This document shows, piece by piece, positions 1 through 8,051 of a stretch of DNA of 14,603 nt (its first letter is position 1; every line of letters begins with the position of its first letter). The position numbers and the translations under genes are program-made. The notes beneath the pieces are model-generated. The model worked only from the letters and a program-made list of their open reading frames with translations. It had not been told where the DNA came from and searched no databases. Origin of the DNA: Fusobacteriota bacterium (GTDB lineage Bacteria; Fusobacteriota; Fusobacteriia; Bac17; JAEWOZ01); NCBI GenBank assembly GCA_023399505.1, contig JAEWOZ010000032.1, positions 1 to 14,603 on the forward strand, read 5' to 3'.

Positions 1-2
1 CT

Positions 3-2108
3 TTGAATAAAACTAATATATCATGGATGTATTTTGAAAATGGTAAACTAATTAAAAATAGATTTACAAGAAAAATTGATGAAAAAAAGTCTGATAGTTT
101 TTTTAATTATGGTCGTGCCACCTTTAAAATTTCACCTAATGAGTACAAAACTATTTATATAAAAAGTAACTCGGCTTTCACTACTCCTCTAATATTAACT
201 AGCTTTGAAAATATAGTTAAAGAAGAAACCATTTATTTTTTTATAACAAGTATGCTCCTAGGTATTAGCTTAATAGTTCTAATTATAATACTTGGATTCT
301 ATCTAAGGTTAAATAAAAGCTATCTTTTATATTATATTTTAATATTTGCGTTCACATACGCTAAATCTAATTTATTTCTTAAGTTTTTTAGGAACTACAT
401 AAGTTATGAATTATCTTATAAGTTTTATGCTGCGTTCGTAGCTTTATATATTTTTTTCCTTGTTAAATTTATTGTAGATATACTTAAATTAGATAAAAAC
501 TATATTAATATTAGATATTACCTAAGTTTTATTAAATATATTCCGATATTTTTAGGGGTTGCCTATTTCTTAAATCTAATTAATCTAAGTTTTTTACTTC
601 AAAACATGAAATATACATATCTTATAACATTTACTTTAATATTATATGCTGCTGCTAGAAGGTACAAAGATGGTTGGCTATATAAAGCATTCTTCTTTAG
701 CTGGCTTCCTCAATGGATTTTATATATCTATATAAATGCTGCAGATCAGTTTAAATTAAAAATAATATTATTTGATATAAGAATAATAGAATATTTAGAA
801 ATATTTGCTAACCTCTTTTCAATAGCTGCGGTAATATTATACGAAGCTAAAGAGCTATGGAGAGATACGAACACAGTAAAAGATCAAGAGGAATTCATAA
901 AAATAATAAATGGTACAGACAATTTGATGCATGGTCTTTTAACTCTAGTACATTCGTATAAGAAGTATATTAATTTTGATAGAGTGATGTATTTCAGAAG
1001 AAAAATAGATAGAGAAAACGAAGAGGTACTTTATTATGACTTCTCAATTCCCTTAACTCTCAACGAAAGAGATGAGGAGAAAAAGTATTTTGATTTAGCT
1101 AGACACCTCCGTAAAGATTCATTTGAAATTTACCACATTTGTGAGGATATTGAAAATAATGAGTTATATAAAAATTTAGCTTCTGGGTATAGATCTCTTG
1201 TAGCATTAAGGCTAAAGTTTGTAGATAGCTCGGACCTAGGTTATATAGTTATATTGAATGAAAGTAAAATAGAGTATGAGTATAATGAAGTTATGAAAGA
1301 TTTTAGATATAAAGCATCATTATTAGTGCAGTATTTTAAAACAATAGATGATATTAGAGACAAATATGGTTCTATAATTGTAGAAGAAACTTTAAGAAAT
1401 TTTCATATGGAAGTATTAAGAGATGCAGAAAAAGATGTAAATAATACTTTAGAGCAATTAGATAGAATAAAGACTATATCTAATAAATATGTAGAAGCTA
1501 ACGATCCTAATGTTAAGAGAGTACTTAATCTATTTTATGATGATTTAGAGAGTCTAATGATAAATATAAAGAAAGATTTAGTATTTGATAATCCAGATAA
1601 AAAAACTAAAAAGAAGATAATGTTTAAATTTAATATCATTGAAGAAATGTTAAATTATTTAAAAGACATTGTTAGAAAAACAACTAATAAAGTGAATATT
1701 AATATAATAAATCAAATAGATAGTGATTATGAGTTATTTGGACACATAAGGATTATAAGATCTATAATGAATCATTATTTGTCTTACATATATGATAGGA
1801 TTATAAAACATAATATAGAATCTGATATTATTGTTACTACAAGTCTAGAAGATGGGAAGCTAAAGATAGACACTAAAATAGAAGGTTTGTTTATAACAGC
1901 AGAAGAGCTAAAGAAAAATTATAACAATGAAGTTCATAAGTTATTATTAAATACTACAAGGAGTAAATTAGAAATAATTTCTTATGATAGCTCGATTCAT
2001 ATAGTATATTTTCTAAATATACTTACTTCTGAAGAGAGAAAAAAATTCAATATCAAGCATCTTGATTATGATGATAATTTAGAAGAAGAAGTAGTCGATA
2101 AAAATTGA
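3..2108 (+). CDS. 7TMR-DISM-type membrane sensor with GAF-like and degenerate kinase-like domains (5' partial)
   Basis: The reading frame is open at the left edge, and the TTG at base 3 has no visible ribosome binding site, so the true start is probably upstream. Residues 1-70 look like the end of an extracytoplasmic beta-rich sensor domain. Residues about 78-283 hold seven hydrophobic segments, and the stretch NKSYLLYYILIFAF after the first helix is typical of the 7TMR-DISM family. Residues about 300-425 resemble a GAF domain, including GYRSLVALRLKF near 395-406 and a following hydrophobic strand. A helical region (about 455-530) and a segment like a HATPase domain (about 540-672) follow. 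N590 could be the N-box asparagine, but the expected D-x-G-x-G is replaced by DTKIEG (623-628) and no canonical His-Glu phosphoacceptor is obvious. I infer a signalling protein that senses an external ligand but has probably lost kinase activity. The gene ends in a strong terminator, separate from rpsO. Confidence 0.72.
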   Translation: MNKTNISWMYFENGKLIKNRFTRKIDEKKSDSFFNYGRATFKISPNEYKTIYIKSNSAFTTPLILTSFENIVKEETIYFFITSMLLGISLIVLIIILGFYLRLNKSYLLYYILIFAFTYAKSNLFLKFFRNYISYELSYKFYAAFVALYIFFLVKFIVDILKLDKNYINIRYYLSFIKYIPIFLGVAYFLNLINLSFLLQNMKYTYLITFTLILYAAARRYKDGWLYKAFFFSWLPQWILYIYINAADQFKLKIILFDIRIIEYLEIFANLFSIAAVILYEAKELWRDTNTVKDQEEFIKIINGTDNLMHGLLTLVHSYKKYINFDRVMYFRRKIDRENEEVLYYDFSIPLTLNERDEEKKYFDLARHLRKDSFEIYHICEDIENNELYKNLASGYRSLVALRLKFVDSSDLGYIVILNESKIEYEYNEVMKDFRYKASLLVQYFKTIDDIRDKYGSIIVEETLRNFHMEVLRDAEKDVNNTLEQLDRIKTISNKYVEANDPNVKRVLNLFYDDLESLMINIKKDLVFDNPDKKTKKKIMFKFNIIEEMLNYLKDIVRKTTNKVNINIINQIDSDYELFGHIRIIRSIMNHYLSYIYDRIIKHNIESDIIVTTSLEDGKLKIDTKIEGLFITAEELKKNYNNEVHKLLLNTTRSKLEIISYDSSIHIVYFLNILTSEERKKFNIKHLDYDDNLEEEVVDKN

Positions 2109-2140
2109 CTAATATAGTTATATAATTTTAATTTAATTAA

Positions 2141-2176
2141 AAAAAGGAGTTTTAACATTTATTAAAACTCCTTTTT
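2141..2176 (+). terminator. Rho-independent terminator after the sensor gene
   Basis: A perfect 15-bp inverted repeat (2141-2155 with 2162-2176) surrounds a 6-nt loop. The core AGGAGTTTTAA pairs with TTAAAACTCCT, and the 3' arm ends in a T run. It starts 32 bases after the sensor stop codon and separates that gene from the small ORF. The A-run/T-run ends mean it could also work from the other strand. Confidence 0.9.
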
Positions 2177-2237
2177 AAATAGAAAAATTTTTTTGTTTCT
2201 AGGCTGTTTTAAATATTTAGTCATATAACCTAAAAAA

Positions 2238-2266
2238 TTGGACTTTTTCAAATATTTTTCTAAATT
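2238..2266 (+). promoter_or_regulatory. Possible promoter for the small ORF
   Basis: TTGGAC at 2238-2243 and TAAATT at 2261-2266 are separated by 17 bases and lie just upstream of the small ORF's ribosome binding site. Both boxes match the sigma-70 consensus only partly. The same TTCTAAATT sequence recurs in the proposed rpsO promoter, which gives slight extra support. AT-rich DNA yields many such matches by chance. Confidence 0.3.
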
Positions 2267-2287
2267 AAATTTAGATAGGAGGTGAAA

Positions 2288-2425
2288 ATGTCTAAAATTT
2301 TAAATGATGAAGAACTATGGTACTATTTGGAAAAACTTTATAATAATCAAGAAGATATTTTTTACTCTGAGACTTTAGATATTTTAGAAAATATTTTTGA
2401 ACATGAAGAAAAATTTAGTAAATAA
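2288..2425 (+). CDS. Small acidic protein, 45 aa, function unknown
   Basis: ATG at 2288 is preceded by a consensus AGGAGG (2277-2282) at 5-base spacing, among the best ribosome binding sites in the window. The 45-residue product begins MSKILNDEELWYYLEKL. It has 12 Asp/Glu against 4 Lys and 8 aromatic residues, no signal peptide and no membrane segment, so it is probably a soluble, helical, strongly acidic protein. The gene has its own intergenic slot between a terminator upstream and a hairpin downstream, which suggests an independent transcript. I do not recognise a family. The strong ribosome binding site and helical periodicity argue against a chance ORF. Confidence 0.6.
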   Translation: MSKILNDEELWYYLEKLYNNQEDIFYSETLDILENIFEHEEKFSK

Positions 2426-2452
2426 ATTTATTTTTTACTACACAACCAAACT

Positions 2453-2499
2453 TAAAAATACCTAAATTATTAAAAAATCTTTTGATTTGGGAATTTTTA
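2453..2499 (+). terminator. Probable terminator after the small ORF
   Basis: The arm AAAAATACCTAAAT (2454-2467) pairs with ATTTGGGAATTTTT (2485-2498) around a 17-nt loop, with one A-A mismatch and one G-U pair; T2453 and A2499 can add one more pair. The 3' arm ends in five T residues. It lies 28 bases after the small ORF stop, the right position for an intrinsic terminator. The large loop and low GC make it weaker than the one at 2141. Confidence 0.55.
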
Positions 2500-2524
2500 T
2501 AAATTATAATTTAATTGAAAAATG

Positions 2525-2548
2525 ATGAAAAAGTAAATGCTTTTTCAT
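2525..2548 (+). terminator. Second short hairpin upstream of rpsO, possible terminator
   Basis: ATGAAAAAG (2525-2533) pairs exactly with CTTTTTCAT (2540-2548) around the loop TAAATG. No clear T tract follows outside the stem, so it may be a backup terminator, a processing site or chance. It falls between the small ORF and the proposed rpsO promoter. Confidence 0.3.
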
Positions 2549-2622
2549 TCTTAAAAGATTAATTAATATAAAATCTATCTTAGAACTTTAAAACCTTTAT
2601 ATAATAATTCTATTTTATTATT

Positions 2623-2651
2623 TTGAAATTTATGATAAAATATTCTAAATT
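2623..2651 (+). promoter_or_regulatory. Candidate promoter for the rpsO-pnp block
   Basis: TTGAAA (2623-2628), a 17-base spacer and TAAATT (2646-2651) give a plausible sigma-70 promoter about 70 bases before the rpsO ATG. The leader it would make (about 2658-2723) contains GCTTTATA twice and could fold weakly. In many bacteria S15 represses its own mRNA through leader structure, but I cannot show a defined S15-binding fold here. Confidence 0.4.
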
Positions 2652-2710
2652 TTAATAAATTTTTTCTATGCTTTATAAGATTAGCCGCTTTATAGCTTGG
2701 AAAAAATGAT

Positions 2711-2715
2711 AGGAG
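2711..2715 (+). promoter_or_regulatory. Ribosome binding site that fixes the rpsO start
   Basis: AGGAG sits 8 bases before the ATG at 2724. An in-frame TTG at 2697 would add nine residues (MEKMIGDNK) that other S15 proteins lack and would place this site inside the coding region. The ATG at 2724 is therefore preferred. Confidence 0.8.
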
Positions 2716-2723
2716 ATAATAAA

Positions 2724-2987
2724 ATGACAAGGCTAAATATTCAAGAAATAGTAAAAAAATTCGGAAAAAATGAAAAGGATACAGGTGCTACTCCTGTTCA
2801 AATAGCTATTTTAACAGACAAAATAAATGCGCTAACGGCACATTTACAACAACATAAAAAAGATCATATTTCAAGAAATGGATTAATGAAAATGGTTGGT
2901 CAAAGAAAAAGATTAAGTAGTTATTATATGAAGCAAGATATAAAGGGTTATAGAGATCTTATAAAAGATTTGGGATTAAGAAAGTAG
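2724..2987 (+). CDS. rpsO: 30S ribosomal protein S15
   Basis: This 87-residue protein is the usual length for S15, a primary 16S rRNA-binding protein that organises the central domain of the 30S subunit. The family signatures are clear: DTGATPVQIAILTDKI near residues 19-34, HLQQHKKDHISRNGLM around 40-55, and a C-terminal helix-rich region with YYMKQDIKGYRDLIKDLGLRK at the very end. The chosen start gives MTRLNIQEIVKKFG, which matches family length and has a good ribosome binding site. Only 10 bases separate its stop from pnp. This rpsO-pnp order is conserved across many bacteria and implies a shared transcript. Confidence 0.97.
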   Translation: MTRLNIQEIVKKFGKNEKDTGATPVQIAILTDKINALTAHLQQHKKDHISRNGLMKMVGQRKRLSSYYMKQDIKGYRDLIKDLGLRK

Positions 2988-2997
2988 AAATTTAAGT

Positions 2998-5121
2998 ATG
3001 AGTAAAATAATTAAGAAATTAAAGATAAAAGATAAATACCTAGAACTACAAACAGGTTACTTAGCTAAGAAAACTAACGGTTCAGTTTTAGTAAAATATG
3101 GAGATGCTACTTTATTAGCGGTAGTAGTAGCAGATTTTTCAAGAGAAGTAGAAGGAGATTTTGTCCCTTTAACAGTTGATTTTGTAGAAAAATATTATTC
3201 TTCAGGTAAAATACCAGGAGGATTCTTTAAAAGGGAAGGGAAGCCATCTTTAACTGCTACTAGCATGTCTAGATTAATAGATAGAACTTTAAGACCTTTA
3301 TTTCCTGTAAATTACAGATATGAAACACAGGTAACTATAACAATTCTTTCTTATGATGGAGATATTAATCCTGCATGGTTAAGCGTTATTGGAGCCTCAG
3401 CTGCTTTATCTATATCTGATATACCTTTTAACGGCCCTATTGGTGCTATGTGTTTAGGATATAGTGGAAATAATTACATTATAGCTCCGACAGATAAAGA
3501 AGATGATGTTTTAGATTTAACAATATCTCTGAAAGACGATACCATTTATATGCTAGATGCTCAAGCTGTTGAGCTAAGCAATGAGGTAATCTTAAAAGGT
3601 ATTGAGTATTCAAAGCCTTTTATTGAAAGCTCTATTGTGTTACAAGAAGAATTAGTAAAAGAAGCTGGACGTAAGAAAATAAATTATAGCGAAAGCAAAG
3701 GTTTTGTTAATAATGAAATTCTTAGTTTATTAAGAAATGAAATTACAACTATAATGAATTCAAATAGGCATAATAGATTAGAAGAAATAGAGAGCTTTTT
3801 TGAAAAATTTACAAAAAGATTTCATTTTTATCATGATCAATTGTATGTACTAAGAACAGCTTATGACGAGTTAGTAAAAAAATTAACAAGACAATATATA
3901 ATATCAAATGCTAGAAGATTAGATGGAAGAGGATTAGAGGAAATAAGAGAAATTTCTATAGAAACTTCTCCATTTCCTATCGCACATGGAGCTGCTGTTT
4001 TCTCAAGAGGTAGAACTCAAGCTTTAGCTGTTACAACTTTAGGAAATCTAAACGAACAACAAATAATAGATGATTTAGATGAAGGAAGTAAAAAAAGATT
4101 TTTCTTACATTATAATTTTCCAAAGTTTAGTGTTGGAGAAGTTGGGCCATATAGAAATCCAGGAAGAAGGGAAATAGGACATGGTGCATTAGCAGAAAAA
4201 GCTATTGTTAGCCTTTTACCTTCTGAACAACAATTTCCATATACAATAAGAATAGTATCAGATATATTAGAATCAAACGGTTCTTCCTCAATGGCAAGCG
4301 TTTGTGCAGGTTCTCTATCTTTAATGTTAGCAGGTGTACCTATAAAAAGTCACATAGCTGGTGTTTCAATAGGGTTAATAAGAGAAGGAAATAAATATGC
4401 TCTTTTAACTGATATTAGAGGATTCGAAGATAATATAGGAGATATGGATTTAAAGATAGCAGGTACTATTAGAGGAATTACAGCCATTCAACTAGATATA
4501 AAAGGTAGTGGAATAGAACTCCAAATCATAAAAGAAGCTTTTGAAGAATCTTTAATTGCACGTACTAGAATTCTTAAAGAGATGGATAAAGCTATCTCAG
4601 CTCCTAAAAAAGAATTGCCTTCAAACGTTCCTAAAATAGAAATTATGAAAATTCTCCCTGAAGAAATAGGACTATTGATAGGTAAAAGAGGGGAAAATAT
4701 AAATTCCATTACCAAAGAGACTCATACAAAAATTAGAGTTGATAATGATGGAATAGTAAAAATATCTTATTTAAATGTGGAAAACTTAAAGAAAGCTATG
4801 GAATTAATCAAAAGTTCCTTAAGTCCACTAAAAAAACTAGTTTTACCTGACTCAATAGGTAAAAGAAAACCTTCTAATGACCTCAATAGAAGATCTTTTA
4901 ATCAAAGAGGAAATAATAGAAACTTTAAATTTAGAAGACCTAATGATAGACCAAATAATAGAGTAAATGAGCCTAATAGAAATAATGATATGAATTTTAA
5001 TTTGAATTTTAAGAATTTAAATCCAATCGATATATCTAAAGGTGTTTCAGTAAATAAGCCAAATTCTACTTATAATGCTTATAAGAAAAGAACAAGTAAT
5101 AGAAGATTTGATTCATATTAA
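2998..5121 (+). CDS. pnp: Polyribonucleotide nucleotidyltransferase (PNPase) lacking the S1 domain
   Basis: PNPase degrades RNA 3' to 5' with phosphate, as a trimer. At 707 aa, the first RNase PH domain (about 10-145) carries GFFKREGKPS and SRLIDRTLRPLFP. A helical linker region (about 240-300) follows. The second RNase PH domain (about 310-530) has SRGRTQALAVTTLG, VGPYRNPGRREIGHGALAEK and GFEDNIGDMD. Asp478 and Asp484 keep the six-residue spacing of the catalytic pair known in E. coli PNPase. A KH domain follows with the GKRG loop at 562-565. After residue about 618 the usual S1 RNA-binding domain is absent. Instead there is an 85-90 residue low-complexity tail rich in Asn and Arg (RRSFNQRGNNRNFKFRRP), probably disordered and basic. 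The stop is followed within 20 bases by the next gene, so no S1 remnant is hidden downstream. No strong ribosome binding site is seen, so it is probably translationally coupled to rpsO. Confidence 0.96.
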   Translation: MSKIIKKLKIKDKYLELQTGYLAKKTNGSVLVKYGDATLLAVVVADFSREVEGDFVPLTVDFVEKYYSSGKIPGGFFKREGKPSLTATSMSRLIDRTLRPLFPVNYRYETQVTITILSYDGDINPAWLSVIGASAALSISDIPFNGPIGAMCLGYSGNNYIIAPTDKEDDVLDLTISLKDDTIYMLDAQAVELSNEVILKGIEYSKPFIESSIVLQEELVKEAGRKKINYSESKGFVNNEILSLLRNEITTIMNSNRHNRLEEIESFFEKFTKRFHFYHDQLYVLRTAYDELVKKLTRQYIISNARRLDGRGLEEIREISIETSPFPIAHGAAVFSRGRTQALAVTTLGNLNEQQIIDDLDEGSKKRFFLHYNFPKFSVGEVGPYRNPGRREIGHGALAEKAIVSLLPSEQQFPYTIRIVSDILESNGSSSMASVCAGSLSLMLAGVPIKSHIAGVSIGLIREGNKYALLTDIRGFEDNIGDMDLKIAGTIRGITAIQLDIKGSGIELQIIKEAFEESLIARTRILKEMDKAISAPKKELPSNVPKIEIMKILPEEIGLLIGKRGENINSITKETHTKIRVDNDGIVKISYLNVENLKKAMELIKSSLSPLKKLVLPDSIGKRKPSNDLNRRSFNQRGNNRNFKFRRPNDRPNNRVNEPNRNNDMNFNLNFKNLNPIDISKGVSVNKPNSTYNAYKKRTSNRRFDSY

Positions 5122-5129
5122 TTAATAAT

Positions 5130-5135
5130 GGAGAG
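5130..5135 (+). promoter_or_regulatory. Ribosome binding site that favours the second ATG of the first pgsA-like gene
   Basis: GGAGAG overlaps the first possible ATG (5128) and lies at ideal spacing before the ATG at 5140. The product from 5140 begins MNLPNLITTFRI, the usual N-terminus of this enzyme family. Confidence 0.65.
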
Positions 5136-5139
5136 CTTA

Positions 5140-5679
5140 ATGAATTTACCTAATTTGATAACAACTTTTAGAATTATTTTAATAATACCTTTCAGTATAG
5201 CTCTTAAATTAGGTTATAATTTAACAGCTCTTTTTTTATTTTTAATTGCTTCAATAAGCGATTTTTTAGATGGATACATAGCAAGAAAATATAATTTAAC
5301 TACAATGGTAGGAAGATTGCTAGACCCTTTAGCAGATAAAATTCTCTATTTTACATCTCTATATCTTTTTTTAGAATTGAAGTATATTAGCGCATATCCA
5401 GTAATATTAATCTTTTTTAGAGAATTTATAGCAGCTGCAACAGGGCCTGTAATTCTAATGAATAAAAATTTTAATATTGATAATATATTAGCTGGGAGAC
5501 TAAAAAATCTCTTCCAATTCAGCTCTACTATTATAATTATAATTTTTAAAAACTCACTTATTAGTTCTTATTTAATAAATATATCAGCAACAATAACTAT
5601 CATTTCAGTAATTATAATATATATTGAAAATTTTAATACTTTTAACAATTCATTAAAAAGTTTAAATTTGAAAAAATAA
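5140..5679 (+). CDS. CDP-alcohol phosphatidyltransferase, PgsA-like (first of two)
   Basis: This integral membrane enzyme of 179 aa has the full CDP-alcohol phosphotransferase signature D-G-x2-A-R-x8-G-x3-D-x3-D: D44, G45, A48, R49, G58, D62, D66 in DGYIARKYNLTT...DPLADK. Several hydrophobic segments span the rest. Family members move a phosphatidyl group from CDP-diacylglycerol to an alcohol; the closest pattern is phosphatidylglycerophosphate synthase. It is more divergent than its neighbour: the PgsA segment R-E-x-x-x-x-G-L-R reads REFIAAATGPV, and the GK-x-K segment reads AGRLKNLFQ. It could therefore use another alcohol (for example act as a cardiolipin synthase of this family) or be a redundant paralogue. 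It begins 18 bases after pnp, which suggests co-transcription. An in-frame ATG at 5128 is the alternative start. Confidence 0.85.
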   Translation: MNLPNLITTFRIILIIPFSIALKLGYNLTALFLFLIASISDFLDGYIARKYNLTTMVGRLLDPLADKILYFTSLYLFLELKYISAYPVILIFFREFIAAATGPVILMNKNFNIDNILAGRLKNLFQFSSTIIIIIFKNSLISSYLINISATITIISVIIIYIENFNTFNNSLKSLNLKK

Positions 5680-5730
5680 TTTAAGAAAAAGTTTTAATAA
5701 TTTATAAAAATTTTAAGGAATGAAATATTA

Positions 5731-6252
5731 ATGAAAAGTAATTTAGCAAACTATGTAACAATATTTAGATTTTTAATGATTTTCCCTTTAGCATATTGTT
5801 TAAAAAGAAACTATGATTTTTTAGCTGCAATAATATATTTAATAGCTGGTTTATCAGATATTTTAGATGGATATATAGCACGTAAGCAAAAAAAAATAAC
5901 TAATTTTGGAATATTAATGGACCCTATTGCTGATAAATTAATATATATAACAAGTTTAATAGTCTTTTTAGAAAGAGGGTATATATCTTTTTTACCTCTG
6001 TTACTTATTTCATTCAGAGAAGTAGCAATTACAGGTTTAAGATCTGTATGTTATGTAAATGGTCAAGTATTTCCTGCTGTTAAAGCTGGAAAAATAAAAG
6101 CTTTTATTCAACAAATATCATTTTTCATTATATTATTTTTCAAAGATCATATAATTACTACTTTAACAATTTATATTATAGTTTTTCTAACTTTTCAATC
6201 ATCCTATGGATATTTAGTAAACATGTTTAATTTTCTTAAAAAAGAAGATTAA
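5731..6252 (+). CDS. pgsA: CDP-diacylglycerol-glycerol-3-phosphate 3-phosphatidyltransferase
   Basis: PgsA makes phosphatidylglycerophosphate, the first committed step to phosphatidylglycerol and cardiolipin, in the inner membrane. This 173-aa protein has the complete catalytic signature (D46, G47, A50, R51, G60, D64, D68) and the PgsA-specific stretch REVAITGLRSV with AGKIKAFIQQ (119-128). Multiple membrane helices fill the remainder. A ribosome binding site AAGGA (5715-5719) lies 11 bases before the ATG. It follows the first PgsA-like gene by 51 bases and is clearly its paralogue, so the pair probably arose by tandem duplication. Of the two, this one is the better candidate for the true PgsA. 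Confidence 0.9.
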   Translation: MKSNLANYVTIFRFLMIFPLAYCLKRNYDFLAAIIYLIAGLSDILDGYIARKQKKITNFGILMDPIADKLIYITSLIVFLERGYISFLPLLLISFREVAITGLRSVCYVNGQVFPAVKAGKIKAFIQQISFFIILFFKDHIITTLTIYIIVFLTFQSSYGYLVNMFNFLKKED

Positions 6253-6278
6253 ACTTTTTTTATGCTTTTTAAAATTTA

Positions 6279-6284
6279 AGGAGG
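6279..6284 (+). promoter_or_regulatory. Ribosome binding site of the broken ankyrin lipoprotein gene
   Basis: AGGAGG within TTTAAGGAGGTAAAATG gives near-consensus spacing to the ATG at 6289. It shows that the start of the pseudogene is still well preserved, although the reading frame closes after 13 codons. Confidence 0.7.
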
Positions 6285-6450
6285 TAAAATGTCAAAAAAT
6301 TTATTAATAATTTCTCTACTAATTTTTTAAGTTGTAATAAATATAGAGTCAAAATGGAGCAAAAACTAAAAGGAAATACTAAGATTATTGAAATTTTTGA
6401 AAATTTTGAGGGAAGTAATGAGAATATGCAAAATCTTTGCAATAATTTTA

Positions 6451-6789
6451 GGTATAAATGAATTTTATAGTTTTTTTAATTCTCTTTTTTTACCTGATTT
6501 TAACTCTGATGAAAATCGCTCTAATATTGTCGCTGAATATTTTAATCTATTTAAAAAGTTTCAATGCCCAGAAAAAATTAACAGCTTAGATGAATATGGT
6601 CTTAATTTATTTCATTACTCAATTCTATATTCTAATGGTCCAGCTGCAATAGAGATATTAATCAATTTAGGAGCAGATGTTAATTTTCCTACTTATGAAG
6701 GCAAAAATGCTCTTTTTCTTTTACTTGAAAATAGGCTTTCTTATTCTGGTTTAGATAAAAATATTTTAAAAAATATAATTATCAATTGA
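6451..6789 (+). pseudogene. Copy 1 fragment: first ankyrin repeats
   Basis: This open piece matches copy 2 from about its residue 60 on, with LDEYGLNLFHYSILYSN and ILINLGADVN, one clear ankyrin unit and the start of another. The frame extends back to a TTG at 6388, but between about 6327 and 6450 a different frame matches copy 2, so that upstream extension is not real coding sequence. It ends at TGA 6787-6789. Confidence 0.7.
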
Positions 6790-6806
6790 AGTCATATAAG
6801 CTTTAA

Positions 6807-8051
6807 TCATTTCTTCAATTCTATAAAAAAATTGATTTCGATTTTAAATATAAAAGGCTTACTTTTCAAAATTATATTAAAAAGTTAATATCTATTTCTA
6901 ATAAACTAAAAGATGTGTCAGAAGATGCAAAGTTAGATTTTGAATTCTATTCTAGTATAAATAATAATGTTGAAAGTATTATAAAAAATAAAAATATACA
7001 CTCAAATAATGAAAATCTTAACTTAGACCAAAACTATAAAGAAAGCTTAAAAGAAGAGCTAATAGTAGCTTTAGGTTCGCATAATTTAAATAAGTTAAAA
7101 GATTTTTTGAAAAATCTTAAAGATGAAGAGATTTCAAAAATTTTCTTTTCTAATAATGATTTACTAATTCACTTAATTCATGTTGATTTTTCAGAAGGCG
7201 TAAAATTTCTTATTCCTTATTTTAATGTAAATAAACCTGTTTATTTAAAGTATGCTCTAACCAGACTAAATAGAAATGTAATATTAGAGCTTCTATCAAA
7301 AATTTCTAATTTTAATTTTTATGACAAAGAAGGCTTTACTCCTTTAATGTTGCTTACAAGATTAAAGATTCTTGAAGATGATATTCCAATTTGGAAAGAA
7401 TTGGCTACCCTTTTAATAAAAAGTGGTGCAGATATAAATATGCCTTGTCTTAACGCTGATTATCCAAATTTTACAGCTCTTCATTTTTCTGTTTTCTCTT
7501 ATAAAGAGATAGCAGAATTTTTAATAGATATGGGTGCAAATATAAATATAAGCAAGCAAGATTTGAAGATAAAAAGTTCAAATGGTCAATATGAATTTAG
7601 TTCTAGCCCTTTAGAGTATGCAATACTTAATCAAAAATATGATATGGTAAAGTTCTTAATAGAAAAAGGTGCCACCATTTCCTATTTAAATTCATCTTCA
7701 ACTCTTTTTACTATTAATTTAAATAAAGAAATGTGTGAAATTTTATTTCCTTATATTAAAGGTAAATTGAATTTTAGTCAAAAAGTTTTAAATGAAAGAG
7801 GTACACTTTTATATAATACTTTAGTAAGATTAAAAAATCTTTCTATAATTTCTAAAGAACTTTTGCCAATTTTAGAAAAGATGCTTAAAGATTTAAAAGA
7901 GGATGTAAATTATGAACATGAGGGTTTTCCAGGTGAAAATTGCTTGCTTAAAGCTATACATACCAAATGTCCAGAAGTAGTAGAGCTCTTATTAAAAATG
8001 GAGCTAGAGTTAGTAGATCAAAGAATCTCATTAATCTTTATAATGAGGTAA
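6807..8051 (+). pseudogene. Copy 1 fragment: central ankyrin region
   Basis: This frame is open from just after TAA 6804-6806. Homology to copy 2 in this frame is clear from about 6832 (KIDFDFKYKRLTF against DLNFKYKDKTF), so a GTG start at 6915 would be an arbitrary choice. It contains repeats ending in KSGADINMP, DMGANINI and EKGATISY. After the A5 run at 7994-7998 the translation no longer matches copy 2, and it ends at 8051 with nonhomologous residues. Confidence 0.7.

Noticed and set aside
4488..4715. Minus-strand open frame of 75 codons inside pnp
   Set aside because: It lies entirely within the well-conserved pnp gene, has no ribosome binding site or family resemblance, and is a shadow of the coding frame.
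6236..6262. A-run/T-run hairpin after pgsA as a terminator
   Set aside because: The possible stem is almost only A-U pairs with a single G-C, which is expected by chance in DNA this AT-rich.
6388..6450. TTG start and N-terminus (MKFLKILREVMRICKIF) for a separate 133-aa protein
   Set aside because: In this stretch a different frame reads LKGNTKIIEIFENF, matching copy 2, so the open frame here is accidental and only its part after about 6451 is real.
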